A DNA stretch of 64,000 nt from PHAA01 sp034927445 (GCA_034927445.1 JAYFPZ010000007.1:1-64000), one strand, 5' to 3'; shown: positions 1 to 8,723, counted from the stretch's first letter. Numbers and translations: made by a program. The notes: generated by a model from the letters alone, not told the origin.

Positions 1-2453
1 GATAGAAACAGCGGCGTCCAACTGGGATCGGTGAATGTGGTTACCAGGATATCACCGTCATCCAGGTTGGCATCCTCCATCCTTAAAACAATGCGGGCAG
101 GCCCCTCGATGACGCCTGAGGAAGCGGGAACGCCCACCAGGGCCTGCGGAGGAATATCGACTGCTTCGTACTCGCCAAAGATGACCTCGCCCTCGGATGT
201 CAGCACCCGCGGCGGCGTCATCTTCTCGAAGGCTGCGTACTCCTCTTTTCTAGCGGCGATAATGCTATGATCAAGGTGGCCGGAGTGGACGGCATCCCGG
301 AACTCCTCAAACGATAAGTAGTAGACATCCTCCCGGTTTCGAATTACGCCCTTTTGCACCAGGACGGCAGCTTCCCTCATTAGCGCCTGCTTGTAAATAT
401 AATAGCGCTTCATAAAGGCATACTTGGGGTATTCCCGGAAGCCGATAAAATTACGCAAAATGCTAATCTTCCTCCTGGTTTTCCTGGCTTTCCGTTTGCC
501 TCCGGGCAATCGCTCCAGGCGGGCCAGGAGATCCCGCTCCTTCTGCTCCGCCTCCAGCCGTCCCTGTTCGACCCTTGCCATATGCGCTCCAGGCTGGAGA
601 TTCCTGACGTTGCTAAGAATTGCCGGCACCAGGGCGGTGGGCTGCTCGCTCCAGCGTGGCCTGGTAATGTCGATCTCGCCGGGGCAGCGCATGCCGTATT
701 GCTCCAGGTAGGCCTGAATCGAGTCGCGGACCGCACCGCCACCGGGCAGCCCATCAAAACCCTCGAAAAAGGTGTTAGCGTCAGCCTGTTCCAGGTAGGC
801 GATCACCGCCGGATATGGGCGGACGACATCCGCCACATCCAGGAGCGCCAGGCCCATTTCGGAAGTGACGTTGTGGGGCGCGGATTGGGAAAGCGCATCG
901 CCCGCCTTCACATCGCCCAACCACTTGGCTATGTTCTTGTTGAGCCATTTCAACGCTTGCTGGCCGGTCATGAACGTTGCGAAACCTTTCACATCGGTAT
1001 TGGCCACCTGCAGTTCCTTTGTATCCTGCAAGATCAGGTTAAACAGTTCGTCACCGGATACACCGGCGATCTTTTCTTGCAGGCCGCGGATCCGGGCATC
1101 GATATGCTCGATCAGTTTGGGAACGAGCGCTGCATCATTGGCCCGGGAGATCTTGACGATATGAAACAAATGGCGCAGAACCCCGCCTATGGGCATGAGC
1201 CTTCTGCCCGGCAGTTTGCGCGGCAGAGTTTTCATTAAATCTTTCCTCTCAAACACTTTGAACAGGGCGTTCTCCGTCAAGATATCCCCATCGCCCCTCA
1301 TAGAAAATAGAACCTTTCGTCCGATTGCCGAGGACAAGGTGGCAGAGAGATCCATGAATAGCCTCCCACCGGCTTGGGGCATCCGAATGTCACTCAGAAA
1401 CTGGAAGAAAGAGATGCCCAATGGTTTGATGGCATCCGTCATCATCTGCTGGTGGCCCATCGACGCGAACACATGGGTCTTCCCGTCGCTTACCTGTGGA
1501 ACTGGGTACAGGGTGGTGATCGGGCGGCTCTGAACAATATAGAACTTGCCCCCGGAGAGACACCATTCAATATCCTGGGGGCAGGCAAAATAGGCCTCGA
1601 TCTTTCTGCCGATCTGCTCCAGCCGCAAAACCTGTTCATCGGTCAGCGTTTGGATATGCTGCTGCTTTAGTTCGATGCCCCGTTCTTCTGTGCCGCCTTC
1701 CTTTAGGGCGTAAACACCCAATTTCTTGTGGGCTACCACTTTATCGATTATCCTGCCGTCGCGCACCGTAAAGAGATCGGCGTTGACCAGGCCGGAGACC
1801 AGAGCCTCACCGAGCCCGAAGCAGCCGTTGATGGACAGCACTTTCCGGTTGGACGTGACTGGATCAGCCGTGAACATGACACCCGAGGCCTCGGGGAAAA
1901 CCATCCGCTGAATGATCACTGACAGGTAGACCTGACGATGGTCGAACCCATTTCGCAGGCGGTAGATCACGGCCCGGTCGGTAAATAGTGAAGCCCAGCA
2001 CTTTCTGACGCTCTGCAGGATCGCCTCCCTGCCTTTGACGTTTAAATACGTATCCTGCTGGCCGGCAAAAGAGGCATAGGGCAAGTCTTCAGCCGTGGCG
2101 CTGGAACGCACGGCATAGGCGTTTTCCGCCCCCAGGGCGTCGAGATGGCGAAGGATTTCCGACTCAATCTCTTTCGCCATCTCGCTCCCTTCGATGACGC
2201 CGCGGATCCGAGCACTGATTTCCGAAATGTGGGTCCGGTCTTCCGCCTTGAGAATTGCCAGTTGAGAGACTAATGCCGTGAATTCCTCATTATGCTTGAT
2301 TGCTGTTCGATAGGCCTCGGTGGTGATACAGAAACCATCCGGGACATTAATTCCCTCGAGCCTGAACAGCCGCCCCAGGTTCCAGCCCTTTCCGCCGACC
2401 AGACCTGGCTTTGACTCATTGATCTCCTGAAAATTAAACAGATACCGATTCAT
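1..2453 (-). CDS. rph: Rifampin phosphotransferase-like PEP-synthase family protein (partial, cut by window edge)
   Basis: One open frame runs from the ATG at 2453 to the window edge (817 codons), so the gene is cut by the window and not by mutation. The N-terminal third is a PPDK/PEP-synthase nucleotide-binding domain with VGGKGWNLG, VRSSATAEDLP and SGVMFTADPVT. A long helical middle region follows, as in rifampin phosphotransferases. The swivelling domain begins with TDPSWTPLF at the edge; its catalytic phosphohistidine lies outside. Known enzymes of this family phosphorylate rifamycins with ATP, giving AMP and phosphate. GGGAGG precedes the ATG. A tetR gene lies 60 bp upstream on the same strand, suggesting an inducible two-gene unit. 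A PEP synthase-like role cannot be excluded without the C-terminus. Confidence 0.8.
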   Translation of the reverse strand, partial: MNRYLFNFQEINESKPGLVGGKGWNLGRLFRLEGINVPDGFCITTEAYRTAIKHNEEFTALVSQLAILKAEDRTHISEISARIRGVIEGSEMAKEIESEILRHLDALGAENAYAVRSSATAEDLPYASFAGQQDTYLNVKGREAILQSVRKCWASLFTDRAVIYRLRNGFDHRQVYLSVIIQRMVFPEASGVMFTADPVTSNRKVLSINGCFGLGEALVSGLVNADLFTVRDGRIIDKVVAHKKLGVYALKEGGTEERGIELKQQHIQTLTDEQVLRLEQIGRKIEAYFACPQDIEWCLSGGKFYIVQSRPITTLYPVPQVSDGKTHVFASMGHQQMMTDAIKPLGISFFQFLSDIRMPQAGGRLFMDLSATLSSAIGRKVLFSMRGDGDILTENALFKVFERKDLMKTLPRKLPGRRLMPIGGVLRHLFHIVKISRANDAALVPKLIEHIDARIRGLQEKIAGVSGDELFNLILQDTKELQVANTDVKGFATFMTGQQALKWLNKNIAKWLGDVKAGDALSQSAPHNVTSEMGLALLDVADVVRPYPAVIAYLEQADANTFFEGFDGLPGGGAVRDSIQAYLEQYGMRCPGEIDITRPRWSEQPTALVPAILSNVRNLQPGAHMARVEQGRLEAEQKERDLLARLERLPGGKRKARKTRRKISILRNFIGFREYPKYAFMKRYYIYKQALMREAAVLVQKGVIRNREDVYYLSFEEFRDAVHSGHLDHSIIAARKEEYAAFEKMTPPRVLTSEGEVIFGEYEAVDIPPQALVGVPASSGVIEGPARIVLRMEDANLDDGDILVTTFTDPSWTPLFL

Positions 2454-2513
2454 CCATACATTCCTCCCTAACGCTTGAATTTCGCTTCCCCCTTAATGAA
2501 ATGCTCGCTGGCT

Positions 2514-3149
2514 TTATGTTAGGGAGTCATGCAATTCGTTTTTTACCCCGTTGAGAAAACAGTCTACATTATTCTCTATGCTTTCATTTATTGATATTAA
2601 TTCCGGGTGGTTCACCCATAGGAGTGCCGAAAGAAAGTGGCTGCATTCCAGTCCACCTACAACAAAAGGATGCATATCCGGCCTGATTTCACCGGATTCT
2701 ACACCCAGCTTAAATATATGTTCCATAACGGTTGAAAGACCGGTGCTTACGTTCCGATCTAAATGCTTTAAAGCGTGCACCCATTGGGACATCTTGTAGG
2801 TGAAGTGCCGCTCAAACAAGTCATTATTCAAATCTATATGCATCCATTCCAGTGTTTTTTGTAAAGCAGCAATGAGCCGGGTCCGGGTATCGGGCAATTT
2901 GTTTAAATCCTCCAACATTGATGGCGTTTGCTCCCGTATAACGCTCTGAATATGTTCGTAGATAATGGCTTCCTTTTCAGGGAAATGGCTATAAATGGTG
3001 CATTTTGCCACATCAGCTTCATTGGCGATTTGGTCTACGGTAGTCTCATCAAAACCCTGCTGTTTGAATAGATCAATGGCCACCGTCAAAATCCTTTTCC
3101 TGGTTTCTTCCTTTCGTCTCTCAGTTCTGCTTACTTTTTTAGCTTCCAT
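2514..3149 (-). CDS. TetR/AcrR family transcriptional regulator
   Basis: The 211-residue protein has a typical TetR N-terminal helix-turn-helix (about residues 10-60: RKRILTVAIDLFKQQGF, TTVDQIANEADVAKCTIYSHF) and a divergent helical ligand-binding C-terminal half. The ATG at 3149 follows a good GGAGG. It is the first gene of a probable two-gene unit with the rifampin phosphotransferase-like gene, so it most likely represses its own promoter and that gene and is released by a small molecule. The ligand is unknown. An inverted repeat just upstream (3165-3186) is a likely operator. Confidence 0.88.
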   Translation of the reverse strand: MEAKKVSRTERRKEETRKRILTVAIDLFKQQGFDETTVDQIANEADVAKCTIYSHFPEKEAIIYEHIQSVIREQTPSMLEDLNKLPDTRTRLIAALQKTLEWMHIDLNNDLFERHFTYKMSQWVHALKHLDRNVSTGLSTVMEHIFKLGVESGEIRPDMHPFVVGGLECSHFLSALLWVNHPELISINESIENNVDCFLNGVKNELHDSLT

Positions 3150-3164
3150 GCCCTCGCCTCCATA

Positions 3165-3186
3165 CTAAGTATATTATCATACTTGG
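3165..3186 (-). promoter_or_regulatory. Inverted-repeat operator upstream of tetR
   Basis: CTAAGTAT and ATACTTGG form an inverted repeat with a 6-bp spacer, overlapping an AT-rich GATAAT-like -10 region, 16 bp before the TetR start codon. Position and symmetry fit autorepression by the downstream TetR protein. Confidence 0.5.
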
Positions 3187-3390
3187 TTTGTTATCATACC
3201 ATATCTATTTTACATTAATTGATAGATTGATGCAAGAAAAGTACAACGAAACCTTGATAAGGAGTCGTGGGAAGTGAATATGGAGAGATAGATGAAAAGG
3301 TCCCCGGTACACAATCCGCAGGATATAATTTATCTGCATATGTTGATGGAGTTTGAACGATGGGTTTGATGATAGGTTAATTTAAAAACA

Positions 3391-3453
3391 ATTGACCTAA
3401 CAGGTAAATAAGGCTAAAATAAAATTGACCAATTAGGTAAATGCTCGTATAAA
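3391..3453 (+). promoter_or_regulatory. Tandem promoters embedded in a duplicated operator
   Basis: Two 19-bp direct repeats (3391-3409 and 3424-3442) share ATTGACC and AGGTAAAT and start 33 bp apart, about three helical turns. Each supplies a -35 TTGACC: 3392-3397 with TAAAAT at 3415-3420, and 3425-3430 with TATAAA at 3448-3453, both with 17-bp spacers. ACCT/AGGT halves give each copy dyad symmetry. They lie directly before the TetR gene starting at 3472, so autoregulation at both sites is the simple reading. Confidence 0.6.
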
Positions 3454-3471
3454 TATGAAGAGGTGGATCTC

Positions 3472-4092
3472 ATGCATACAAAAATGCTAAATCTGGAAGC
3501 AAAAAGGAGGGACGCTATTTTAAACGCCGGTTTAAAAGAATTTGCCCTGAAGGGGTTTGATGATGCGTCAACCAATACTATTGCAAAAGAGTCCGGGGTT
3601 TCAAAGGGATTGATGTTCCATTATGTAACCAGCAAAAAAGATCTCTTCCTGTTCCTCTATGATTATTGTACAGAGATGATTAATAAAGAATATGTTGACT
3701 TAATGAATTTTGATGAACGGGATATTTTTGAAAGACTGCGGCAGTCATATCTTCTCCAGGTGGAGTTGCTGCAGAAGCACCCCTGGATTTTTGAATTCAT
3801 CGGACTCAGTACTACTAAGTCCGATGAAATCAATAAAGAAATGGATGAAAAACGGAAAGGGAAACAATTATTATGTTATGAGAACATGTTTGATTCAATT
3901 GATGCATCCAGCTTCAGAGAAGGTCTTGACATTGAAAGGTGCAAACAGCTAATCTTTTGGGCTAACGTTGGTTTTACGAATGAGATTCTTGAGGAAATTC
4001 GGAACTCTAAGAAAAATGAACTGGATTATGACATGATCATTGCGAAATTGGATGGTTATTTAAATGAACTCAGAAAGATCTTCTATAAATAA
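3472..4092 (+). CDS. TetR/AcrR family transcriptional regulator
   Basis: The product (206 residues) carries a TetR-type DNA-binding domain: RRDAILNAGLKEFALKGF, then STNTIAKESGVSKGLMFHY, followed by a helical C-terminal domain. The ATG at 3472 is chosen because GAGGTGG lies 6 bp before it; the in-frame GTG at 3463 would overlap that site. The gene is followed after 20 bp by the EFR1 ferredoxin/flavodoxin gene, a pairing often seen in Clostridia, so it probably controls both. Duplicated operator-like promoters lie immediately upstream. The inducer is unknown. Confidence 0.88.
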   Translation: MHTKMLNLEAKRRDAILNAGLKEFALKGFDDASTNTIAKESGVSKGLMFHYVTSKKDLFLFLYDYCTEMINKEYVDLMNFDERDIFERLRQSYLLQVELLQKHPWIFEFIGLSTTKSDEINKEMDEKRKGKQLLCYENMFDSIDASSFREGLDIERCKQLIFWANVGFTNEILEEIRNSKKNELDYDMIIAKLDGYLNELRKIFYK

Positions 4093-4112
4093 AATTCATG
4101 GGGATGGTTTAT

Positions 4113-4907
4113 ATGGAATTTACAATCTTCTATTTTTCTGCAACCGGCAATTCACTGGGAATCGCCCGCAAAATGGCAGAGTATTTAGGGGAATGCCAAA
4201 TAAGGTCAATGGCTGACCAAGTACCGGTTAAACCGGTTGGTGGTCCTGATGAACCGATAGGTTTCATATTTCCGGTTTACTATAATGGCCTGCCCCGTTT
4301 GGTTAAACGATTTGTCGAAGGACTTGCTATAAAACCTGAGACATATTGCTTTGCAATCGCCAATTCCGGGGGAACCAGGGCGAATCCTTTGGGTATGCTG
4401 GAGGATATTCTGGCTGCCAAAGGGATTTGCTTATCTTATGCCGATGAGATTAAGATGCCGGGAAGCTATATCGTGGGTCATCCGACTCCGGTACCCAGCA
4501 AAGTACAGAAGTTAATTGAAACTGCCGCTGGCAGGGTGGATAAAGCCGCCCAGGCTATTGCCAATAGGGAACGCAAACCAGTGAAAAAGAAAGCGGTGCT
4601 TTGGAGCCAAATAATCAACTGCAATTATTTGTACAATAATATCAAAGGATGGGACGAAGGGTTTTTAACTACGGGAAAATGCACTGGCTGCGGGCTTTGC
4701 ACAGAAGTATGTCCGGTAGGCAATATAAAAATGGAAAAGCAGCTCCCGGTTTGGCAGCATAATTGTGAACGATGTCTTGCCTGTCTTCACTGGTGTCCCA
4801 GGGAAGCAATAGAATATGGCAAAAAAACAGTCGGGCGCAGGAGGTATCACAACCCCAATATCAAGATTGAGGATATTACAAGAGGATTGAAAGGCGAAAA
4901 CACTTAG
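4113..4907 (+). CDS. EFR1 family ferrodoxin: flavodoxin-like domain fused to 2[4Fe-4S] ferredoxin
   Basis: The N-terminal part (about 1-150) is flavodoxin-like, with the FMN phosphate-binding loop FYFSATGNSLGIAR. The C-terminal part (about 185-235) has two [4Fe-4S] motifs, CTGCGLCTEVCP and CERCLACLHWCP. Such proteins carry electrons between iron-sulfur and flavin partners; the physiological partner is not known. The ATG at 4113 has GGGGATGG 5 bp upstream; the ATG at 4098 lacks a site. It sits 20 bp after the TetR gene and is probably cotranscribed with it. Length (264 residues) is usual for EFR1. Confidence 0.88.
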   Translation: MEFTIFYFSATGNSLGIARKMAEYLGECQIRSMADQVPVKPVGGPDEPIGFIFPVYYNGLPRLVKRFVEGLAIKPETYCFAIANSGGTRANPLGMLEDILAAKGICLSYADEIKMPGSYIVGHPTPVPSKVQKLIETAAGRVDKAAQAIANRERKPVKKKAVLWSQIINCNYLYNNIKGWDEGFLTTGKCTGCGLCTEVCPVGNIKMEKQLPVWQHNCERCLACLHWCPREAIEYGKKTVGRRRYHNPNIKIEDITRGLKGENT

Positions 4908-5027
4908 CCGCGGGAATTATTTTCATATTACAACCCACCGTTACAACGAGGCGGGAAATATGACACCTTATGAAAAGCTTAATCAACACCCGCCACCTAT
5001 AGAGGCGAGGGGCATTTTATTTCCTCG

Positions 5028-5183
5028 TTATAGCGGAAGCTTTACTGTAAATGTAGTATTTTCCGGGTTGCTTTCCACAGAGATGGTTCCATCGTGAGCC
5101 GTGACAATTTCTTGTGCGATTGCCAGACCCAGCCCTGCTCCACCGGTGCTTGTGGAACGTTCGGTATCTAATCGGTAAAACTT
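5028..5183 (-). pseudogene. C-terminal remnant of a VanS/BaeS-type sensor histidine kinase
   Basis: The last 51 codons of a short frame encode KFYRLDTERSTSTGGAGLGL and a following stretch ending FTVKLPL, which is the G-box end of a histidine-kinase ATPase domain. The phosphoacceptor region, N-box and sensor are absent. Upstream of the conserved part the frame runs into DNA belonging to the end of the neighbouring deacetylase gene. It is therefore a fossil left after deletion or recombination, not a working kinase. No response regulator lies nearby. Confidence 0.72.
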
Positions 5184-5217
5184 TAAAGGATGGGTTTTAT
5201 AATGGAGAGCTGAATAT

Positions 5218-6117
5218 TTAATTTTTGTATGCGGGTATGTTGAGCAGAGTGGCCACATCCACCATAACATAGCCTTTGGCCCGGAGTCCGGTGATAATTG
5301 ACGGCAAGGCCTGAACCGTCGCCTCTTGGCCGTCCACGCTATGCATAAGAATTATGTCCCCCGGTCTTACGTTATTTAGAACGTTGGCAACGATGTTATC
5401 CGCTTCTTGCTGCGACCAGTCCAGGGTGTCAATGGACCAGAGCACCGGGGTTTCATTTTCCTGGCGGCACACCGCCAAAACGTCCTGGTTGACAGCCCCA
5501 AAAGGCGGTCGTATTACGGCCGGAGCAACCCCAATTACGCGGCGGAAGGCTTTGTCGCTGGCAACAATCTCCTTGTCTATGTCAGTCCGGTTCATCCGGT
5601 TCAGCTCCTGATGGCTGTAAGCATGGCTGGCAACCAGGTGGCCGGCCTTATAGGCCTGGTTGACTATATCGGGATATTTTTCTACTTGATTGCCCTTAAA
5701 AAAGAAGGTGGCTTTAACCTGATACTGATTCAGTAGCTCCAGTACCTGCGGCGTAATGGCATCATCGGGCCCGTCATCGAAGGTCAATGCCACCTGCGGT
5801 TGAACATTATTGCCGTTGATATAAACCGCGGCCGGGTTGTCAAGCGCAATTTGTCTGACCTCGGCCCGCCATTGCTGCATGGCCGCCCATTGCTGGGCGG
5901 TAAGCCGGTTGGACTTTCCCAGTATATCCAGTATCCGGGGCGGTGCAGGCGGTTCCGCCCGGTTGGGTTCATGGGGCTCAGGAGGAGCAATAGTTGTCTG
6001 TTCCTCCTGGGCAGGCGTCCCCGACGGGGCGGGCATGGCATTCATTCTGGTATATCCCAGCCAAACCATCAATCCCAGGGCAATTATTATCATGCTGACC
6101 GGAATGATTTTCTTCAA
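5218..6117 (-). CDS. Polysaccharide deacetylase (NodB homology domain), membrane-anchored
   Basis: The 299-residue protein starts with a signal anchor (MKKIIPVSMIIIALGLMVWL) and a proline-rich linker to about residue 60, then a NodB-type CE4 domain. All five motifs are visible: TFDDGP, SHAYSH, RPPFG, DTLDW and LMHS, giving the Asp/His/His metal site and the catalytic base. It likely de-N-acetylates peptidoglycan or another N-acetylated glycan outside the membrane. The start is TTG at 6117 behind GAGGGGAGA. It follows the MerR gene on the same strand after 63 bp and may be cotranscribed. Its 3' end abuts the kinase remnant. Confidence 0.88.
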   Translation of the reverse strand: MKKIIPVSMIIIALGLMVWLGYTRMNAMPAPSGTPAQEEQTTIAPPEPHEPNRAEPPAPPRILDILGKSNRLTAQQWAAMQQWRAEVRQIALDNPAAVYINGNNVQPQVALTFDDGPDDAITPQVLELLNQYQVKATFFFKGNQVEKYPDIVNQAYKAGHLVASHAYSHQELNRMNRTDIDKEIVASDKAFRRVIGVAPAVIRPPFGAVNQDVLAVCRQENETPVLWSIDTLDWSQQEADNIVANVLNNVRPGDIILMHSVDGQEATVQALPSIITGLRAKGYVMVDVATLLNIPAYKN

Positions 6118-6180
6118 GATGATCTCCCCTCTTCATGCATGATACGGTAACCGGGGCACTGAATCTTCCCTGCCGGTCTA

Positions 6181-6942
6181 CTATTTTGACCCCGTATAAA
6201 TGCGAATCGCGTCCCGCAGGAAAGCCGCTGTCCCCGACTGCTCACTATCGTAATTGGCTCTGAATCTTTCATCCTCCACATACATTTGGGCCAGGCCCAT
6301 ATGGGCCTCCGGAGTGTAGCCGTCCCAGAAATAACCCAGCCACTGGCGATGCAAATCAGCCGCCCGCTGGGCCAATTCACAACCCGGGTCACCGATTTTA
6401 AAAGCTTCTCCCAGGGCTTGCATATACTCTGACGAGAGCCGGTTGACTTCGTCATATTGCACCTTAGTCATGTTCCGGAATTTCTGATTGGACCGGTTGA
6501 CTGCATCCTCCCCATATTTTTCCCGGATTTCCTCGCCATATTGCTTTTCATTTTCCTCTAGCAGCTGTCGTTTAAAACCTTCGAATTTTTCCTGGTCACT
6601 CATTATTATTTTCCCTTCTCTCATCGCGATGGTTTTTTCTACATTGGCAATCAGGTCATCCAGCTGCTCCCGTCGCTTATAGAGCTTTAGCCGGTGTTCA
6701 TACAAAGCCTTGGTACTGTCAAAGGCGGGATCTATTATAATGTCTTTAATGCTGTTCAGATCGAACCCCAATTCTCTGAAAAACAGGATTTGCTGCAGCC
6801 GGTCAACTTCATTTTGACCATAGATGCGATATCCGGATGAGTTGATCCGGGCCGGTTTAAGCAGGCCCGTCTCGTCATAATACCTCAGGGTCCGGCTGCT
6901 TATCCCTGCCATCCGGGCAAGTTTCTGCACCGTGTATTCCAC
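6181..6942 (-). CDS. MerR family regulator with TipAS drug-binding domain
   Basis: The 253-residue protein begins with a MerR helix-turn-helix (YTVQKLARMAGISSRTLRYY, then RINSSGYRIY), a coiled-coil dimerisation helix (about 75-115), and a C-terminal TipAS antibiotic-recognition domain (about 125-250: AQRAADLHRQWLGYFW, HMGLAQMYVEDERF). TipA-type proteins bind thiopeptides or other compounds and activate promoters with long spacers. Its own promoter has a 19-bp spacer (6982-7012), the hallmark of MerR activation. The target may be itself and the downstream deacetylase. The inducer is unknown. Confidence 0.9.
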   Translation of the reverse strand: MEYTVQKLARMAGISSRTLRYYDETGLLKPARINSSGYRIYGQNEVDRLQQILFFRELGFDLNSIKDIIIDPAFDSTKALYEHRLKLYKRREQLDDLIANVEKTIAMREGKIIMSDQEKFEGFKRQLLEENEKQYGEEIREKYGEDAVNRSNQKFRNMTKVQYDEVNRLSSEYMQALGEAFKIGDPGCELAQRAADLHRQWLGYFWDGYTPEAHMGLAQMYVEDERFRANYDSEQSGTAAFLRDAIRIYTGSK

Positions 6943-6981
6943 CTTCCTACCTCCTTTCAGTACCCGTTCAACCCTAAAATT

Positions 6982-7012
6982 ACTATAGACCTTTACGCAA
7001 CGTTAATGTCAA
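6982..7012 (-). promoter_or_regulatory. MerR-type promoter with 19-bp spacer
   Basis: On the minus strand TTGACA (7007-7012) and TATAGT (6982-6987) are separated by 19 bp, and the spacer holds the dyad-like AACGTTGCGTAAAGGT. An over-long spacer containing such a sequence is the standard target of TipA/BmrR-type MerR activators, pointing to positive autoregulation of the gene at 6181-6942. Confidence 0.72.
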
Positions 7013-7108
7013 AGGTTATTTCTGGTATTTATCTTACTGTCTTTCTCTTGGGGCGGCGAAAATGTTATTATAAAAACAGCTGGAAAATACTGCAAAGGAG
7101 CTGCATAA

Positions 7109-7783
7109 TTGAACCAGTTCCCCTATATTTTAAGCGCTCTTGAGGGAATATTAACTTTTGTTTCTCCCTGTATTTTACCCCTGCTGCCCATTTATTTCTC
7201 CTACCTGGCCGGCGCCGCTACCAGTGATGAGACCGGGAAAAACCGGCTGGTTTTAAATTCCGCAGCATTCGTAGCGGGGTTTACCATAGTGTTTGTATTG
7301 CTGGGAGCAACCGCCACCACCCTGGGCAGCTTCTTAAAAGAGCATATTGATAGCTTCCGTCAAATCAGCGGAATAATTATGGTAATACTGGGCCTGAATT
7401 TTATGGGATGGCTGCAGTTAAACTTTTTGAACGTTGACAAACACTTGAATTATGACTTGCATGATTTGAATTTCGTGAGGTCAATTATTTTCGGAATGGT
7501 TTTCGCCTTTGGCTGGACTCCCTGTGTCGGTGTTTTTCTGGGTTCAGCCCTGCTGCTGGCGAGCACTACAGGCTCAGTCACCCAGGGAATTTTATTGCTC
7601 CTGTTCTATTCCATTGGACTGGGCCTGCCCTTCATATTGACCGCCGTGCTTTTGCAGAAAGCCCTGGTGGTCTGGCGGGAAATACAGAAATACAGCCGCA
7701 TTATCAACCTTTTATCCGGTCTGGTTTTGGTTGTCTCCGGCTTACTGCTGTTTAGCGGCAGGCTGGCTTATCTTGGTTTCTGA
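7109..7783 (+). CDS. ccdA: CcdA-type thiol-disulfide transmembrane transporter
   Basis: The product (224 residues) is a six-helix membrane protein of the CcdA/DsbD-beta family. Cysteines in the two signature positions, FVSPCILPLLPIY near the N-terminus and FGWTPCVGVFLG near the middle, carry electrons from cytoplasmic thioredoxin across the membrane. The start is TTG at 7109 behind AAAGGAG. A ResA-like thioredoxin follows 22 bp downstream, so the pair probably reduces extracytoplasmic disulfides, for example for apocytochrome c or spore proteins. No cytochrome genes are nearby. Confidence 0.9.
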   Translation: MNQFPYILSALEGILTFVSPCILPLLPIYFSYLAGAATSDETGKNRLVLNSAAFVAGFTIVFVLLGATATTLGSFLKEHIDSFRQISGIIMVILGLNFMGWLQLNFLNVDKHLNYDLHDLNFVRSIIFGMVFAFGWTPCVGVFLGSALLLASTTGSVTQGILLLLFYSIGLGLPFILTAVLLQKALVVWREIQKYSRIINLLSGLVLVVSGLLLFSGRLAYLGF

Positions 7784-7805
7784 AAGCTATAGGGGGAATA
7801 TACGA

Positions 7806-8390
7806 ATGCCGAAAAGTGACAATAAAATCTTACTGGTTCTCATTTTGGTTTTGGTTATACTGGTGGGAACCAGCTATTATGAACGTTACCAGACCCCTGA
7901 TGCCAAGCAATCAACCCAGCCGGAAACCACCACGGATTCCGGTACTGGTCCCAGCAAGGCGGTTAAAGGAAAATTGGCCCCGGAGATTTCTCTGGACGAC
8001 TTGAACGGCCAGCCCGTCAAATTGTCTGATTACCGGGGAAAAGTAGTAATATTAAACTTCTGGGCCAGTTGGTGCCGGCCCTGCAAATCGGAGATGCCCG
8101 ATTTGGATGAAGCCGCCCGGGAATTCAGCCAAGGCAGCGGGGCAGTGTTATTAACGGTTAACTTGACTGACGGCTCCCGGGAGACGGCTGAAACCGCCAG
8201 AAAGTATGTAGCCGATAACCGGTTGGCCCTGACAGTTTTACTGGATACCCAGAGCAGGGCTGCCAATGCCTACAACATTACCAGCATACCCACCACCTAT
8301 ATAATCGACCGGCAAGGGGTTGTGGTTAACTCCGTAGCAGGTCCGACCACCAAGGCTGCGCTCAAGCAATATGTTGAGCAATTAAGATAA
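7806..8390 (+). CDS. ResA/TlpA-like membrane-anchored thioredoxin
   Basis: The 194-residue protein has an N-terminal anchor (about 8-24), a Ser/Thr-rich linker, and a TlpA-type thioredoxin fold (about 55-190) with the active site FWASWCRPC and the cis-proline loop TSIPTTYIID. It should be exposed outside the membrane and receive electrons from the CcdA protein encoded just upstream. The ATG at 7806 follows AGGGGGAA; an upstream in-frame start would overlap ccdA and has no binding site. Its substrate is not evident. Confidence 0.88.
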   Translation: MPKSDNKILLVLILVLVILVGTSYYERYQTPDAKQSTQPETTTDSGTGPSKAVKGKLAPEISLDDLNGQPVKLSDYRGKVVILNFWASWCRPCKSEMPDLDEAAREFSQGSGAVLLTVNLTDGSRETAETARKYVADNRLALTVLLDTQSRAANAYNITSIPTTYIIDRQGVVVNSVAGPTTKAALKQYVEQLR

Positions 8391-8723
8391 TTATCTTCCT
8401 TCCAGGCTTTTGCTCTTATACCGCTTGCGATACAGGTAACGGGCAGTCAGGATAGGGCTCGACCATATCATTCTGGGCCCGGCATAGCGCATTACCTTTT
8501 TAATCTTCGTACGCATCTCCGGTTTGTAACAATGCACCGGACATTGAGAGCATACCGGCTTGTTGTCTCCATAAACACATTTGTCCATGCGTTGGGCCGC
8601 ATAGGCTAGAAGTTTTTTGCAATCCGGACATAAGTCCGGGTTGTCCGCGGCATGCTCATGGCGGCAATATAACCGGATCATCTTCTTGATGGTCTCCAAC
8701 TCCAGTCTTCTTGAAAACGCCAC
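8391..8723 (-). CDS. Nitrous-oxide-stimulated-promoter family cysteine protein (YgbA-like)
   Basis: This 110-residue protein has eight cysteines: CRHEHAA, CPDCKKLL, CVYGDNKPVCSQCPVHC, and the conserved YKPEMRTKIKKVMRYAGPRM stretch of the family first seen as the product of a nitrous-oxide-stimulated promoter. The cysteines suggest zinc or an iron-sulfur cluster. Its function is unknown in all family members I know of; links to nitrosative stress have been proposed for E. coli YgbA. It lies 3 bp after the FMN reductase gene and is probably cotranscribed with it. Confidence 0.8.
   Translation of the reverse strand: MAFSRRLELETIKKMIRLYCRHEHAADNPDLCPDCKKLLAYAAQRMDKCVYGDNKPVCSQCPVHCYKPEMRTKIKKVMRYAGPRMIWSSPILTARYLYRKRYKSKSLEGR

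Noticed and set aside
31..1922. Many medium-length frames on the plus strand and in other minus frames (for example 582-1238)
   Set aside because: They lie inside one long minus-strand frame that reads as a rifampin phosphotransferase from 2453 to the edge and have no binding sites or recognisable domains.
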